From Phycomyces blakesleeanus NRRL 1555(-) (Eukaryota > Mucoromycota > Mucoromycetes > Mucorales > Phycomycetaceae): a stretch of 64,000 nucleotides of DNA. Positions 23,045-36,004 of this stretch are shown here, piece by piece. A model generated the notes under the pieces. It saw only the letters and a program-made list of their open reading frames with translations. It did no database searches and was not told the origin of the DNA. Position 1 is the first letter of the stretch. Each line of letters begins with the position of its first letter. The position numbers were made by a program, and so were the translations under genes. Location of the stretch: positions 620,001 through 684,000 of the forward strand of contig NW_017265158.1 of the NCBI RefSeq assembly GCF_001638985.1, read 5' to 3'.

Positions 23045-23071
23045 AGATGAAATTACCCTATTTTTCCAGTG
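23045..23071. repeat. A2 right terminal inverted repeat (27 bp)
   Basis: Exact reverse complement of the left terminal repeat at 16288-16314. Confidence 0.9.
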
Positions 23072-23645
23072 TAACAAGTTATGAGTTTATAACTCGTGCC
23101 ATTTAAAAGTCTGTATTTAGAATACTGACCTCGTAACAAGTTACAAGTGCATAACTTGTATAGTCAATAGAATTTTAGCATTTAGCCTATTAGTTTTACT
23201 TTCTGGGAAATATGATTTATAGGATTTCAGATCTTTTTTTGCATCTAATCCAATCAAATATGCTAAATGTGGCAGATTTATACCTTTTTTTAGGTCTATA
23301 TATTCTTCTTATAATTGGTTCAACAAATGTGTAATGTTTTATATTAGAATCTTATGGTTTTATTTTTAGTTTTTCTTTATCAAATTATTGAAAATAAAAA
23401 GATAGAAAAAGAAGTACACAAAGAAGAAGTATTCATTTATATGATATTTAATAACAGTTTAAGTTATAAAGTTACTATAATTTATATACATATATATATA
23501 TATATATCTTTATATATTACTTTTTACCTTCTGTACCTAAGAAAAATTAACTGATTTCTAAACATTATAATATTTGAGGATTCAAGTGTAATAATCAATG
23601 AATTGTGATTTTTTCAAAAAAATATATATTTCAGTGTTTTAATAC
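23072..23645. other. AT-rich noncoding flank right of A2
   Basis: No gene seen. The sequence does not continue the B-family sequence that lies left of A2, so the two flanks of A2 are not from one uninterrupted target. A short AT dinucleotide tract lies near 23490-23510. Confidence 0.5.
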
Positions 23646-24160
23646 TAAAAGTCTGGCAGATCTCCACTTTTGAGAAAGTATGTACTTGGCTGCCCATGCT
23701 TTTACAAACCGATTGAGATAAATATTTCTATAGGCTGCATATATCTCAAGATTTTTAATCAGATTCTTCTTTTGAACTTCTGTAAGATCACTTCACAAAG
23801 GAATGTTTTCCCTTTTTTAATAAAAATTCTTAAAAGCGACTCTGAGTAGACTGTGAATGACATATGAAGCTGATTTGTATATGTCTTTGGCAGCTTTTTT
23901 ATTGGCTTTGGTCATGTATATAGCCATTGCAGACTTTATTGCACCAGCTGAAAGTTTCCAAGCGTTACCAGGAACATTGAAACCAGGACGTTCAATGTCT
24001 CAGGAGACCTGACTGTCAGTCCCTTGTCCTACTAGTCGTTCTCCAGCTGGTATGTGACCAACAGTTTCCAACAGAAAGTTGTCTTCTGTCTCTCAGAGAC
24101 CATTGATTTGTGCTTGCAATTGAGCAAACGTAGCTTCAAGAGCTTCCAGACAAGCTTAAG
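23646..24160 (-). pseudogene. B-family accessory gene, decayed copy (B24)
   Basis: One minus-strand frame runs the whole stretch with four in-frame stops (three TGA, one TAA) and no frameshift. It reads a coiled-coil segment (EALEATFAQLQAQINGL), then VGHIPAGERLVGQGTDSQVS, a middle basic region, and a C-terminal block LEIYAAYRNIYLNRFVKAWA followed by a W-R-S. That last block aligns with B60 (LERLAKNGGLHIHQCKRMWC...FKS) and B33. It lies head-to-head with the B24 transposase remnant. Unrecognised family. Confidence 0.65.
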
Positions 24161-24429
24161 TCAGTTGATTTTAGGGTGTTATCATTTTGGAAAAAAAAGT
24201 AGAAAAGAACGAGATTTGATTTTTACAAGAAAAATTCTTCTTATTATCCACAGTCATAATCATGCAATATATTGCATGAATTTATTATATTCAGTATTAA
24301 ATAAATAATAAAAAAACATAAGTTCATATTTATATTCATAATTGTTTTTTCTTTTAACTTATATTCCAAGTCTTTTTGCTACATTTTATCATCAAACTAA
24401 TTATCTGCAAAAAAGACCTTTATTTAAAA

Positions 24430-27400
24430 TGAAGATCAGCAACTTGATCACACAAACATTTGAAAACAGTGTCAACGAAGATAGAGCTGAATCAGTGAAC
24501 CATTCAGAACATATCTTCAATTTTACTGGTTTTGATCACCAAGGCAATCAAGCAAGAAATAATGCTATTTCTAGAAGCTTTACTGCTCTTAAATACAACA
24601 ACGAGTTGTACAGTGGTGAGCAGTATGACTTGAGAGAGTTTATTTTAGAAGAAACCAGAAACCGCCCAGCAGGTTCGATGGATGTTGATGTTGAATTTGG
24701 CCAAGATGTTCCTACAGACATTGAGACTCCACTTGGTAGGGAAAAAGAAAAGGAAACAGTTAAACTAACCTCTTTAATTTCTAAAAAAAATATTAACCAC
24801 ACACACAAATATTCATACAGAAGAAACTGGTTGTGGTTACTTCTGTATCTGTAACACTGTTAATCATGCAGATTCTTTAAGTCAGTATGAAAGCGAAATA
24901 AGCGATGAAAGCAATGAAAGCAACAAAAGCAACAAAAGCAAACTGGATGAGACTCCTAGAGTTCCTCATTATGAGCCCAGGTGTGGGGCAGAGGCAGCTA
25001 GCCTAGAGTTGTTTTCTATGCTTGTTGAGAACAATGTATCTCGCAATGTTTTTGACAAGTGTGTCAAAATGATGAATAAGTATATGACAGAATGTGGCTT
25101 GCATAAGTATATAGTCAATATCAAATATTTATAGCATATAAACTTACTACTATCTTAGCTGCCATCAATTCATTGATGTCATACTACAAGATGGACACCC
25201 TTCTAAGACAAGAGTATACTGTCCGTCCTGTAACACACGACATGTGTAAAGAAGGTTGTACCCGCTTTGAAGCCATAGAAGCCGGACAGCATGCAGATGA
25301 GGAAGAGCAGTGTTCTCACTGTAATAGTCAACGATTCCAATGCAAGAGAGGCACTTTGATTCCAGTGCAGACCTTCCAGGTTGTGTCTCTCTCTGAGCAA
25401 TTAAGATTCAAGCTTGGTAATTCTCAGGAACGCACCAAGATGGAATACAGCAAAAACCGTCTTTCACATAATGTTAGTACCACGAGATCTGATATTCTTG
25501 ATGGTAATGCTGTCCACCGTTTGGTTCAGAGTGGTATTGTTAGTCAGAATGATATTTTGGTTACAATGTTCATTGACTAATTTAACCTTTTCAACGACTC
25601 AAAAATGTCTGCAACTGTTGTCCACATTATCAATCTCAACATTGATCTAAAAAAAAGATATAATATAAGACACCCTGTATAAAATTGCTAACTAAATATG
25701 CTTAGATATGAGAGGGACAATATGATGCAGCTGGAAATAATTCCTGGACCTGAACACCCAAAGAATATCATATCCTTTTTGGAACCAATAGTAGAAGATT
25801 TGCATATGTTGAAAACTTCTGGTCTGAGAGTTCAGACAAATTCTAGGTAAGTAAGTGTCAAAGTTCATCTTGTCATGGCAACTGGCAATAATCCAGTCGT
25901 GTCAGACTTGATGAACCTGGCCCACCATAATTCTTTCTTTGGGTGCCAAGCCTGTCTTTCCAAGGGTGTATCCAAACTTCACACCATGTGTTTTATTGGC
26001 AATGAGCTGCCTGCCCCAATGAGAACTGTAGAAAGTCTTTGTCAGTTTAAGAGAAACATATGTACTTCATTATCAAATAATTAAAATATTAATACCCTTT
26101 TTCTAAAGATATGGTGTCAATGGTCCCAATGTTTTCAGAGATCTCAATACATTGACAAGTCCTGCTTTCTTTGGGCTTGACGAGATACATATCATCGGCC
26201 ATGAGATTGAACATCAGTTGTACAAGGAATTGGGTGGCAAGTTTGCTGTGAGTTCCTGGACTGAAAACAACGAAGCCCATTTAGTAGGTGACATCCAACA
26301 ACAACAACAACAACAACCAATAGTGTATACATTCACTTTAAATGTAAGGCTCAAACAGATCAATAGATCGATAAGCAAGTCTAGGGCCAATATACCAGCA
26401 ATCTTCACTGGCAGTTGGAGATCACTGAAGGAAACGACTGGCAGACAGAAGACAGTTAACTGGCTAGACTTCCTTCTGTTTGTTGTGTCAGCAGTAGTAA
26501 TCAAGAACTTTGTCCTTGTCAGCACCAGAAAACTGTTCAAGACCTGGTTGATACTTGTACTATTGCCCAGCAGTGGGAGGTGACAGAGGCAGAAATCCGC
26601 AATATGGAAGAGTAAGTCAGTAATATTTATATAAACAACGTTTTAATTACCTTTATAGAGCCATTGGGTGCTGGCATTCCTTCCTTCGGAAAGAAATTGC
26701 AGAAGGAAGGATGAAACCTACAATTTTTGTGATGAACCAGCACATGCTGGTTCATCTCGGTTATATGATGAGGGAGATGGGCCCACTGAGGGCATACAGT
26801 TGTTGTCCTATTGAACACACCATTGATGCATATCGAGCTGCAAGGGTCCTGGAAAGAAACATGGAGAATATTCTGTTTTGCAAGGCTGGGATACGCCATT
26901 GTCTTGGTGGTGAGGTTGTAACCAGAGGACCAAGGGACAGGAGGGCCAGCAACTTTGGGGCTGCAAGTAACGATGTTGCTGGTTCTCAGCTTTGGTCAAA
27001 TCCAACCAGAAAAACTCTTGTTGCTGTGGCGAGCAAAACAGATATGAACTACCATACTTTGGTCTGTTATTTGGCAGATCTTTGGGGCCAAAATGTTGTG
27101 TAAATGGTTGAAGAAACCAACTGGGTTGTCTGTACCAGTAAGATGTGGAAGGACCAAGTGGTGTACAGAGTCCGGTCATCCTTCAACAGCAGACATGTTC
27201 GAGCCAATGACCTTGTTGTGCTCGAACATCTGTGGAGGTAAGTTGTATGAGCTATATTTTATGTTGTTATAATATTAATCTTGTTCCAAATTTGTTTTTA
27301 AAAGGTATGGATTTGTTCGCAAGTTCTTCTCCTACTCTGTCTTAGAAGAAACCAGACTCTTCACCATTGTTGACCATCTGTGTGGCATCCAGCCCAATAA

Positions 27401-27518
27401 TAAGGAAATGTTCCCAGTGTGGGAAAGTACTACAATTGGTGACAAGAAGGTGGTGGATGTGAAGTCTATCAAGGGGATGGCTGGTCTCGTTCATGATGTA
27501 AATGACAAGACCATTTGA
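24430..27518 (+). pseudogene. B-family Tnp2-like transposase pseudogene (B24)
   Basis: Plus-strand exon-like pieces line up with B60. They are an acidic N-terminal linker (24430-24860), HADSLSQYESEISDES with AASLELFSMLVENN (about 24870-25130), MCKEGCTRFE with CSHCNSQRFQ (about 25225-25340), LEIIPGPEHPKNIISFLEPI (about 25735) and KVHLVMATGNNPV with GCQACLSKGVSK (about 25860-25980). Next come LDEIHIIG (about 26175), NWLDFLLFVV (about 26458), HMLVHLGYMMREMGPLRAYS (about 26742) and SQLWSNPTRK (about 26985), with a final exon ending at TGA 27516-27518. Stops and a frameshift near 26700 disable it. Two-cysteine-pair and PGP motifs mark the Tnp2 fold. Confidence 0.8.
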
Positions 27519-28961
27519 CATGTAGTGAAAGTTTCTCAAAGTCATTATCAATATTTTTTCCCATTTATTGTTTTTCTTTTCTTTTTTTCTTTCTTTCTTT
27601 TCTTTCATATTTGTTATGTATGAGGTAAAAATAAGATATAAAATAAAACAAGTGCAGACAAAAGTACGGTGAGACTTTGTTTTATTAGAAGAAGTGAAAG
27701 AATCAGAAAAGAGATGCTGTTCTATTGCTATTAGTATTGTGCGTTTATATAGACATTGTATTTAGCTTGGTGATGATATGATGATATCATTTAATGTCTG
27801 TTTCTCTATCATTATCTTCTATGATTTAGTTCTTATGTTTTTAGTATTATTGACTAGAGTCTTAGTATTTGTCTTAGTATGTTCTTTATGTAATTTCCTT
27901 GTATAAAAGAAGGTATATCTTTTAGTATCGTTACTAGTTGTTGGTAACTCAATGTACGTATTTATTGAGTGTCTGTACTTTTAATTTAAATCTACAATTA
28001 TGTTGGATACAACAATATTACAAATATAACCTCTTTAATTTTTAAATATATCTTTATTTAAACTCATCAAGAAGTGTGTTGGTATTGTTATTAAAGTATA
28101 ATATTATATAAAAATGGATACATGTCCATATTCAAGGTATGAATAATCGATAGGATGTGTTTGTTGTTTATCCAATTTTGTAAACTGATGCATGTACAAA
28201 TTTAAGCTGTGAGTAGATTATTGGATGTGTTTGTAGCTTTATCCAATTTTGTAAACTGATAAGCAGTTTCACATACTATATTTATCTAAAATGACCTTCT
28301 AGCTTAAAAGTAAGATAATCATATTTGAATATCAGCTTCTGAGTACTAAAATAGGTTTAGCACATACTAAACTTAGTAAGTGCATGTTGGACTTTTAAGA
28401 GTTAAGAGTTTTGAACAGAAAGTTATGAGTATAAAAAAATACTTGTAATTCATTTTCTACAGTGGTCCATTTTTTTGAACCCAAAAATTATTTGAAACAA
28501 ATTTTATTTTTGAGCCATTTTTGAATAGTTTTTGATATTTGCAAAAATATATTTTTAAATCCGTGATTTTTTTTTCTGACCAGAACTATCACATAAAATG
28601 CGTAGATCCATAAAAGGAAATAAGTGACACATCAAATATTATAACTCTTTTGGGAATATGATTACACAAGAAATATCTCTGGTGGTGATATTACACCAAG
28701 AGAAATTCTTGTATGAAAATGATAATTTTGGGTCTATGAGCCTAAAATAAGAGTTTTTTATCTATGAAAGTTAATTTATGCTAAAAAGTGTTTCTTTTTT
28801 CAGAAAAATCTCAAAAAAAAAAATTTGGAGAGTTGACACTTCTAAAATCGAAACTCACTGTTACTTTTTGAGAAGCACCCAATAGAAACACTTAATAGTC
28901 CAAACTGAAATTAAAAAGCAATTAAAAAAATGTGGGGCAAAGAAATAAAAAGTTTATTCAT
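27519..28961. other. AT-rich noncoding stretch, possible decayed LTR
   Basis: No gene seen. A pyrimidine tract of TTTC units lies near 27560-27605. A TATA-like box and AT-rich sequence around 27640-28020 could be an old LTR but no ends or duplication were found. TACAGTGGTCC at about 28458 resembles a pogo-type terminus without a partner. Confidence 0.4.
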
Positions 28962-31960
28962 TTAAAGCAAAAAAAAACGGAAGTAATTTTTGTAAAAGAA
29001 GTGATAAGATCTAAACTTGAGGAGATTGATGCAAGAAAGATGAACACCTGAAGTCAGATGTAACATGCATTTGATTTTGACATCTTCCAGATTGCAGTAA
29101 TGTTCACTTGGTTGGCAGCCAACTGTTGCCAAATTCAGGTTAGGTGAGAAAAGCTGGTAATGCTGAATGCACAAAGCACTATTACTTTCTACAACCCTTC
29201 TAACAAACAGTCTGCTAACATTATCTTTATAGAAAAATGCAACTGAGGCACCAGTAACAATCTTTGTTTTTATGTGATTATTGTTTACAAATTTCTGGTA
29301 TTTGCCAAAGTAGTTGTTGGAAAATTAGATTCCTTGATCTTGAAGAAAGGCAGAAATACCGGATCCACTCTTTACTTAAGTACCTGTAGTTCTATCAATC
29401 CATGAACTTCTACTGGCAATGTGTCTAAGCATATCTTGCTTTTCAAACTTGAATGCAAAATCCCTGTTATCAGCATGATGGTTGGAGTATATCAAATGAG
29501 TTCAGATGAACTTGTTGAACTGTTCACCCTTTTTGGTCTCAAAGTGAAGATCACAACCAAACCTCTTGATATCTTCCTTCAAGTGCAGCAGAAGATGCGT
29601 CTTCAGAGTCAAGCTGAACTTAGTATTGACATATATGTCATATTTGTACAAAGACTCGACAAGATGACAAGTAGTATTATCGACATTGCTGAGATATTGA
29701 TTGAAATCAGAGTTGACTTCTTGAACAAATAAAAGAGATGATAGAATGCCAAGTTCTGTGAAAGGCTTAGCAATTATACTAACCTCTGTGTTGTTTGCAA
29801 ATTCAGCATTGAGAATAGCTAGCAGGACTTGCATCAAAATCTTGAACTCCTTGCCAAGATATGATTCACTATGTCTAAACTTCTTTCTGAAAGTTCTTGT
29901 AAAGTCCCTAGAGTCTTTTTTTTGCTCTAGCAAATTGAATAACTTTACTTGTAAAGTAGTGTTTCCTTTTAGAACCTCCTTGAACGAATGATTAACAAGA
30001 TATTTATATACTGCAAGAGTCACAGTATGTAAAACCTCTACAGATGTGTCAAAAGCAGGATTAAAAGACTGCAAACAGAGTAGATCTTTAGCACTTGTAT
30101 AACTATACCAAAGATCAGCAAGAATAGGCATCTTATTCATAGACTTTTCTATTCGCAAGTAAAGATCATTAATGTTCAGTAATACATTAGAAATTGCCTA
30201 CTATTTACGAGTTGGGTCAGTAGCTGCAATCCTGTAATGTTCCTTTGTTCTTCTTTGATAATGGCGAACCAGATGATCAGAGTCGAAGTCATTGAAACTA
30301 AATCTTGTTAAACTGTAATGGTAGCATCTTCTACATAGGAAATTAGACATTGCATGCTTCAAACTAACAAGTTTGGTATGGCGGGCATTGTCAGCTGTAA
30401 TGAAGAGCAATAGAGCACAGACAGTGACAGTCTTGTTATATGTCAATGAGTACATCTCAATATCATTTTCCAAGGACTTCAAGTCTACAGCAAGAATGCG
30501 CATCAATGGAGTAAACTTGAATCCAGCTTGCTGGGAAACAGCCATGACAAAAAAATTCTTCTTGCGCCTGTTTCTCATGTGGTATGACATCTCAGAGAAG
30601 TTGACCAGCACACTGTCATACATGCCATGTGTTTTTGTCAGATTCCCAGAGGTATCATCAGAAAATATGGCAAGTGAGGCAATAATAGTCTTTTGAAATT
30701 AGACAAATTGGTTGGCACTGTTGAATATTGATTTTTTCAGAGGATAGCTTTTAAACAGCAAGTCATGATGTATTAGATTCAATGCTGTTTTACCAGAGAG
30801 AACCCAATTCTTGGGACGGCTAAAGAATATTGGGGGGAGCCAAACAGGATCCAGACATTTAACTTCATACATGACAGGAAAGCTTTGTATCTTATGCTAG
30901 AGGTAACCTTCACTGTCAGAGCCCTGTTCAACAAGGTAACCATCAAAGAGAGCAATGTTGTCTTTTAGATAAAACCTTTCAACTAAAACAGATTATTCAC
31001 CAGATAAAACACCAACCTCTCCAATCCAAAAGTTGCTGTCATTTGTTTGAATAAAAAGACGTTGAAACAAAGGGTCTCTTTTCCATTTTTCATCTTGTTG
31101 AATAGAAAGACACTGATTTTCAGTATAATCTGGAATAGCTGAAAGATATGATGCTTTTTTAGGGTTTGCCAAAAGAAGATGCAAGTGGTTGAAAGGTAAG
31201 TTAAAGTGGCAGTCTGCAGTCTTCACTTGGCCAGTAATTCCTGAATTTAAATTGGAAGTTGCTTTGATCATAACCTTCTTAATAGTTGTAGGGAACAGAA
31301 AAATCTTGTTGAACTTATTATGTTGATAATTAAGCAGAGTCCCAACATTTGGCAGCTTAAATTCTGTTTTATTCTTGTCTGCTTTCTTCTTCAACTCAAA
31401 CAACAAATTGATGGTATACATGATCTTTATAAGTATGGAAACTGAGATCATACTGTCATTCCTGTCAACAAAGACTTGCAAAACTAAGGTCTGTAGATTT
31501 TGAAAAAGAAAGAATGGAGGTACACTTCAATTCTATTCACCAGAAGCAGCAGAAAAATCCAAGAGAGATTGACAATCTTTGAAAGCCAAGATAGGGAGAT
31601 CTGATTTCATGTTACTATTTATTGTCAATGATGTCATGTTAAAGATTCTTTCTCTAAGAGAAGAAATATTCTCTCTTATAGTTTTTTCTTGTTCTTCTTC
31701 AATCATGACCAAAATATTGACTTGAAACAATGCTTCTTGACTATCTTTGACTACATTATATTCTCTTTCTGAATCAAGAATGCTTATAACGTTGAGACTG
31801 AGCACATTTTTAGTTAAAGAATCCAAAGAGGTTATTATCTCATGTACCTGAATGTGTTGCTGAAGGTTATACAATGTGTTGCACTCTTGCAAGCACAAAT
31901 GGCAGATGAAAGAATGACTTACAAGCTTAATTTTGCCTAACTTTTTGCTATATTTCAGTT
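28962..31960 (-). pseudogene. Divergent Tnp2-like transposase pseudogene (family C), C2H2 N-terminus
   Basis: A single minus-strand frame of about 1000 codons is broken by about ten in-frame stops but no evident frameshift. In order: a C2H2 finger (FICHLCLQECNTLYNLQQHI, C-x2-C-x12-H-x3-H, about 31850-31910); the FSDDTSGNLTKTH block (about 30650); the CRRCYHY block (about 30320); and NPAFDTSVEVLHTVTLAVYK (about 30050). Then come KTHLLLHLKEDIKRFGCDLH (about 29560) with FETKKGEQFNKFI, and the NHHADNRDFAFKFEKQD block (about 29470). The DDTSGN and VEVLHT blocks are typical of a large family of Tnp2-like proteins in fungi, notably basidiomycetes. Element ends were not found. Confidence 0.75.
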
Positions 31961-33257
31961 GTTTTTTGCCTATTATAAAGTAAGGTTAATTAAATGAAAG
32001 AAAGTAAAGAAAGATGCCTGACAATAATGAAACTAATGCAAACTTAAATAACTTTCTGAGTCTTAAATTTTACTTAGTATTTTTTCTTTATTTTCTCTTT
32101 GTTTTCTTTTTTATAAGTTAATTTTTTTCTTTCTTTATTTTTACTCATCAAACAGAACTTGTAATGACCAATGATTATTACTTTACTTTTATATAGAATT
32201 TTTAAACCATGCTTGTAATCAGTTTAGGTAAATAAATTAAACCATATGCTATTTTTTCTATATGTTAAATAATCAAAAGTCTTTTAATCAAGTACTTGTC
32301 ATTGTGAGGTAAGCTTTATAAAAAGAAACAAACTGTCCCAAGTCAAAACACTTTATACTAACACATAGTTTACATTTCAGATAAGTAAAGCTACAACAAA
32401 TAGTATAGCTCTTTATTTATAGTAAAGATATTTTATTATTTGATTATAAGTATAAATACAGCTTCTAACTCTTGTTAATTTTTTATTTTAGCTATGAATA
32501 TCTCTATTTGTATTTATACAAATAGCTTGCCAGTGTCTTTGTCTCTTCACGCTATCATTTGCTATGGTATTTCAGGTACGAAACAATAGAAAAATAAAAT
32601 ATTTGATAATAGAGATGTATAGAAATACTTTGAGACTATATATCAGTTGTTCTTTATTCATAAATAAAAAGTGTCTCTTTTTATAAGAAAACACAATCTG
32701 CTCTTGTCATTACGTCTTAGTTTCTTAAGGCTTTCTTCCTTTACTATATTTGGTTATTAGAGTGTATTTACTGCTTAACTAGTGTCAGTGTTACAATTAT
32801 GACATCAAGTCATAAATCGTACTTCTTTAGCTCTTAGCTATTCTTTTCTCTTTTATACTAGAGCTTTAGGACTTTCTACTAAATTAGCTCCATATCGATC
32901 TGACACAGTTTACCTGGTAGTATGATATAATTATTTTAACAATCTTTAAGATATTATTTACATTACTAACTATAATAATTATTGGGCTGATTACTTAATC
33001 GTTTATATATATATTATACTGACAAGATGATAGCTACTACGCTATCTCAATATGAATATGTTCTTATATGTGATAAATTCAACATCCAAATGTCTGGATC
33101 ACCACATTTGCTTTTCTATATATTATGTCAGTGAGCCTCAATAGAATCTAAGTAGCTTCAGTAGTCAGATAAATTCTGGGCAGGCATTAAGCAAAGGCCA
33201 AGTGAAAGCTAAGCATCAGTCCAAAGATGGCCTTGTGGGAGTAGCCTAGTAGTAGTG
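31961..33257. other. AT-rich noncoding stretch before B33
   Basis: No gene seen. It includes the likely 5' flank of the family-C gene and AT-rich sequence with an AATAAAAAG signal near 32660 that may belong to an old LTR. No defined ends. Confidence 0.4.
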
Positions 33258-33345
33258 CACTACGGGAAAAAAAGTAATCTTTTTGGTGGTCTTTTAGGTA
33301 GTATTTTAGGTGGTCTTTTGGATGGCAGTTTTAGTAAAACCAGCA
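33258..33345. repeat. B33 left terminal repeat with short subterminal repeats
   Basis: After CACTACGGGAAAAAAAG come repeats of TTAGGTGGTCTTTT-like units (about 33280-33325) and GGATGGCAG. The right end has AAGACCACTTTTTTCCC next to its terminus, the same unit inverted. Such subterminal arrays are typical binding sites for CACTA helper proteins. Confidence 0.6.
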
Positions 33346-33769
33346 AAAAGACTGCCCCTATTTTTGGAAATATAATTAGATTTCCATTGACTGATGGATG
33401 TTAGGTTTTATTCATATTCTGATATTTAAATTTATGTATTATTCTTCTTGTTCTATTGGTAGAAAGAAAATAAAAAAGAGCTTTCTTATTAGTATAGATG
33501 GAAAAAAAGAATCTTTGTATTGTCACTCATAAAATACTCTCGTTATACTGTTACTTTTAATTGGATAATATAAACTTTATTGCAGTATACACATTGATAG
33601 TATTGATCATTTAAACAAAAGCATTCTCTCAATTGGTTCTCATATATATATTCTGATTCATTCACAGTTTTAATTGGGCAAAAAAGTTTTATTTCATAGA
33701 ATATCATTATTTAAAAATGTTTTTATTGGTTGTTATAATAGAAATAATATTTTATTTGTGAATTATACT

Positions 33770-34440
33770 GGCTAAAATTCTTTCAGATTATTACATATTT
33801 TCACATTAATTACACAATTTTTTGTACCTATCAGATATGAACTTACCAGAGTATTCTCGCTTCTTACGCCCTCTCCAGAGTTGGCTAACCCTTGCAATTG
33901 ATGCCTAGTTTCTGTGGCATCTGGTAAAATCAATTCCATTGTCTCTGAGTATGATGGAATGATTGATACACAACCTGTTTTTATCCTCTTGAGGAAGCAA
34001 TGACCAGGCAGGGTTTGTTCCAAGATCCTGAACAGATGGAAGAGCTGCCAGTTGATCACATATGATCTTGATACATATGTTAACAATTCTCTTGGTTTCC
34101 TTGGTCAATTCTATTCTAAGATCGTCTGTTATCATCTTATATATATGCTTTAAAGTTATATTGTTGATTTTTGATATGGGTCTTGGAATGATGCCAGTAA
34201 GAGTCTATTATGTTTGACATTAATTGAAAGGACTTTAGTTGTTATAGTATTTGCTTACACTGGTAGAGGTTACAATAGTTCTATCTGGAAATTTTCAATC
34301 TTTAAATTCATTATAAAAACTTGTCATTTGAAGTTGCATTGCATCTTGTTTTTTTTTCTAATGCTTCTTGACAGCCTAGCAATGCTTCTTGACCACTCTT
34401 TAGGGAAATAAGTGCAGCTTGTATTCCTTGAAGCAACTGA
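33770..34440 (-). pseudogene. B-family accessory gene, decayed copy (B33)
   Basis: The minus strand reads a coiled-coil N-terminus (VIQLLQGIQAALISLKSGQE, about 34430-34370). After an intron-like stretch comes MITDDLRIELTKETKRIVN (from 34135) onward to LLPQEDKNRL, and then RCHRN, a TAG (905-907 of the 33 kb block, i.e. 33905-33907), ASIARVSQLWRGRKKRE and a GTAAGTT donor. The TAG falls where B24 and B60 have Trp. It is head-to-head with the B33 transposase gene. Confidence 0.55.
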
Positions 34441-35090
34441 ATCACTGTATTGTCTGTATTATTTATAATTATAAAAAAAATCAGTTATATGTTTGTTATA
34501 GAAAAAAAAGAAAGAGAAATTTTTTTACTAGAAACTATTATTAGTTTCAAATCTTTAGTTTCAAATTATTAGTTTCAAATTATTTGTACAAATCTATTGG
34601 TTACTCCTGAAGAGACATTGATCTAGTAACTTCACTGATGATATACAGATACTTCTTTAAGATCCTGAGCACATATTCAGAATGCATATAACATCATTGC
34701 CTTTATATAATTAAGTATAAAGCTATACATTCAGAAAGTAATTAATTCTATTCTTATTTATATAACAAAGTTTTTTTTTACCTACCTCAAATATGTCCAA
34801 AATCACAAAAGTCTCTTGTTACTAATGCCAAATTTGCAAGTCGACCTTTAATAACAGTCAAACATATAAAAGCTGCCTAGAAAAATGTATTGCAAATAGC
34901 ATACACTTGCTTGTAAATGCCGAAGTTTCTCAAGCGGTTTCTTTTCCTAATCAAAGCCAGTCTACACCAGCAATGGCTTCTAACTTGGCCTTTGGGTAAG
35001 CTTATGAAAAGCAAAAACACAAAAAGATAGACAGTATATTAATTAGCTGTATACTTTGATAAACAAACAGAGAAAACATTAACACAAGCA
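34441..35090. other. Spacer between divergent B33 genes
   Basis: AT-rich; no gene assigned. It should contain the promoters of the accessory and transposase genes and perhaps the first transposase exon, which I could not place. Confidence 0.35.
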
Positions 35091-35727
35091 GTAGTGAGGA
35101 TATGGATATCATTGACAGTACTGAAGATGATGAGCCCATGGTGAGATACATAAATACATATATCATGATAATCATACTTATTGTTGTTTATCTTACTATG
35201 ATACGATGTTGGAGAAGAATGCAAGAATGTCATTGACGAAATTGAAGACACCACATCCTTGCTAGTCTTTGATTTTAGCCAGCCTCTTCCTGTTCCCAGC
35301 AACAATGATAAAAAAATCTCGCATTCATGCAGTCAATCCAAGAGCTCAGAATTTCTCATCGAGCCCACAAAAAGATTGTAGAACACTTCAACCAGATCCT
35401 TGATTGTTCTATCAATATTACATACCGAGCATGTAGCTCACACCTTGGAAACAAGCTTCTTGAGCACTTCTCGGATATCAAAGCAGATGGATACAACATT
35501 TGCATCAGAGGTTGTATGCAGTTTAATAACGAGAATGATATTGCATGTGTAAAATGCAGTGAAGCAAGATATAAAAATGGCCAAACTAGCAAAAGTGACA
35601 CCAGGGTTCCTGTGAGATCAATTGTACAGCTTCCTTTGGCCAGACAGCTTGCTTTGTGCTTGGCTGATGACAAGACCAGGGCTGAAATGCTCTATCGTCA
35701 TAACCACCAATCCAGCCAATATGGGCA
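35091..35727 (+). pseudogene. B33 Tnp2-like transposase, N-terminal part (before A3 insertion)
   Basis: An acidic exon (NINTSSSEDMDIIDSTEDDE, about 35078-35140) precedes VIDEIEDTTSLLVFDFSQPL. A one-base frame change near 35330 then leads into QSIQELRISHRAHKKIVEHF (35327 onward), GYNICIRGCMQFNNEN with CVKCSEARY (a two-cysteine-pair motif matching B60 CSSGCRLYG / CVDCGKPRYK), and AEMLYRHNHQSSQYG. At that point element A3 begins inside the codon series. The reading resumes in the same frame at 42362. Confidence 0.8.
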
Positions 35728-36004
35728 CACTGGAAAAATAAGAACAATTAACATATTGTCCAGATAGTCGGATCATAGTGGATATGTCAGGATTTTTTTT
35801 CATCTCAGCAGTTTTTTTTATCAAGTTGGGGGTATAGTTTTGATGTATTCTATTGGCTTAAATAAAAATAAAATAAAAAAAATAAAAAATATGTTTTGGT
35901 TTACTATAAAACCATATCAAATAAAATATTTGTAGCACTCTTGTTTCCTTTTTTATTTTATAATTCAAAATACATACACTATGTTTCCTTCTATTAAATA
36001 CTCA

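Larger units (their letters stand above)
16288..23071. mobile_element. CACTA-like DNA transposon A2, complete-looking, two intact genes
   Basis: Both ends carry a 27-bp perfect terminal inverted repeat starting CACTGGAAAAATAGGG (16288-16314 and 23045-23071). Inside are an intact Tnp2 transposase (minus), an intact convergent accessory gene (plus) and exon-like minus-strand blocks at the left end. Flanks are ATA on the left and TAA on the right, so no clean 3-bp target duplication remains, only TA on both sides. It is the best candidate for an autonomous element in the window. Confidence 0.9.

Noticed and set aside
16285..23074. Three-base target duplication around A2
   Set aside because: Triplets are ATA and TAA; only TA is shared, which is not significant in AT-rich DNA.
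27500..27530. CATGTAGTG near 27521 as a right terminal repeat of B24
   Set aside because: It is only a few bases past the transposase stop and no matching CACTACATG left end exists in the window.
28450..28500. TACAGTGGTCC as the end of another pogo-like element
   Set aside because: The start matches the pogo terminus for only about 9 bases and no inverted partner was found nearby.
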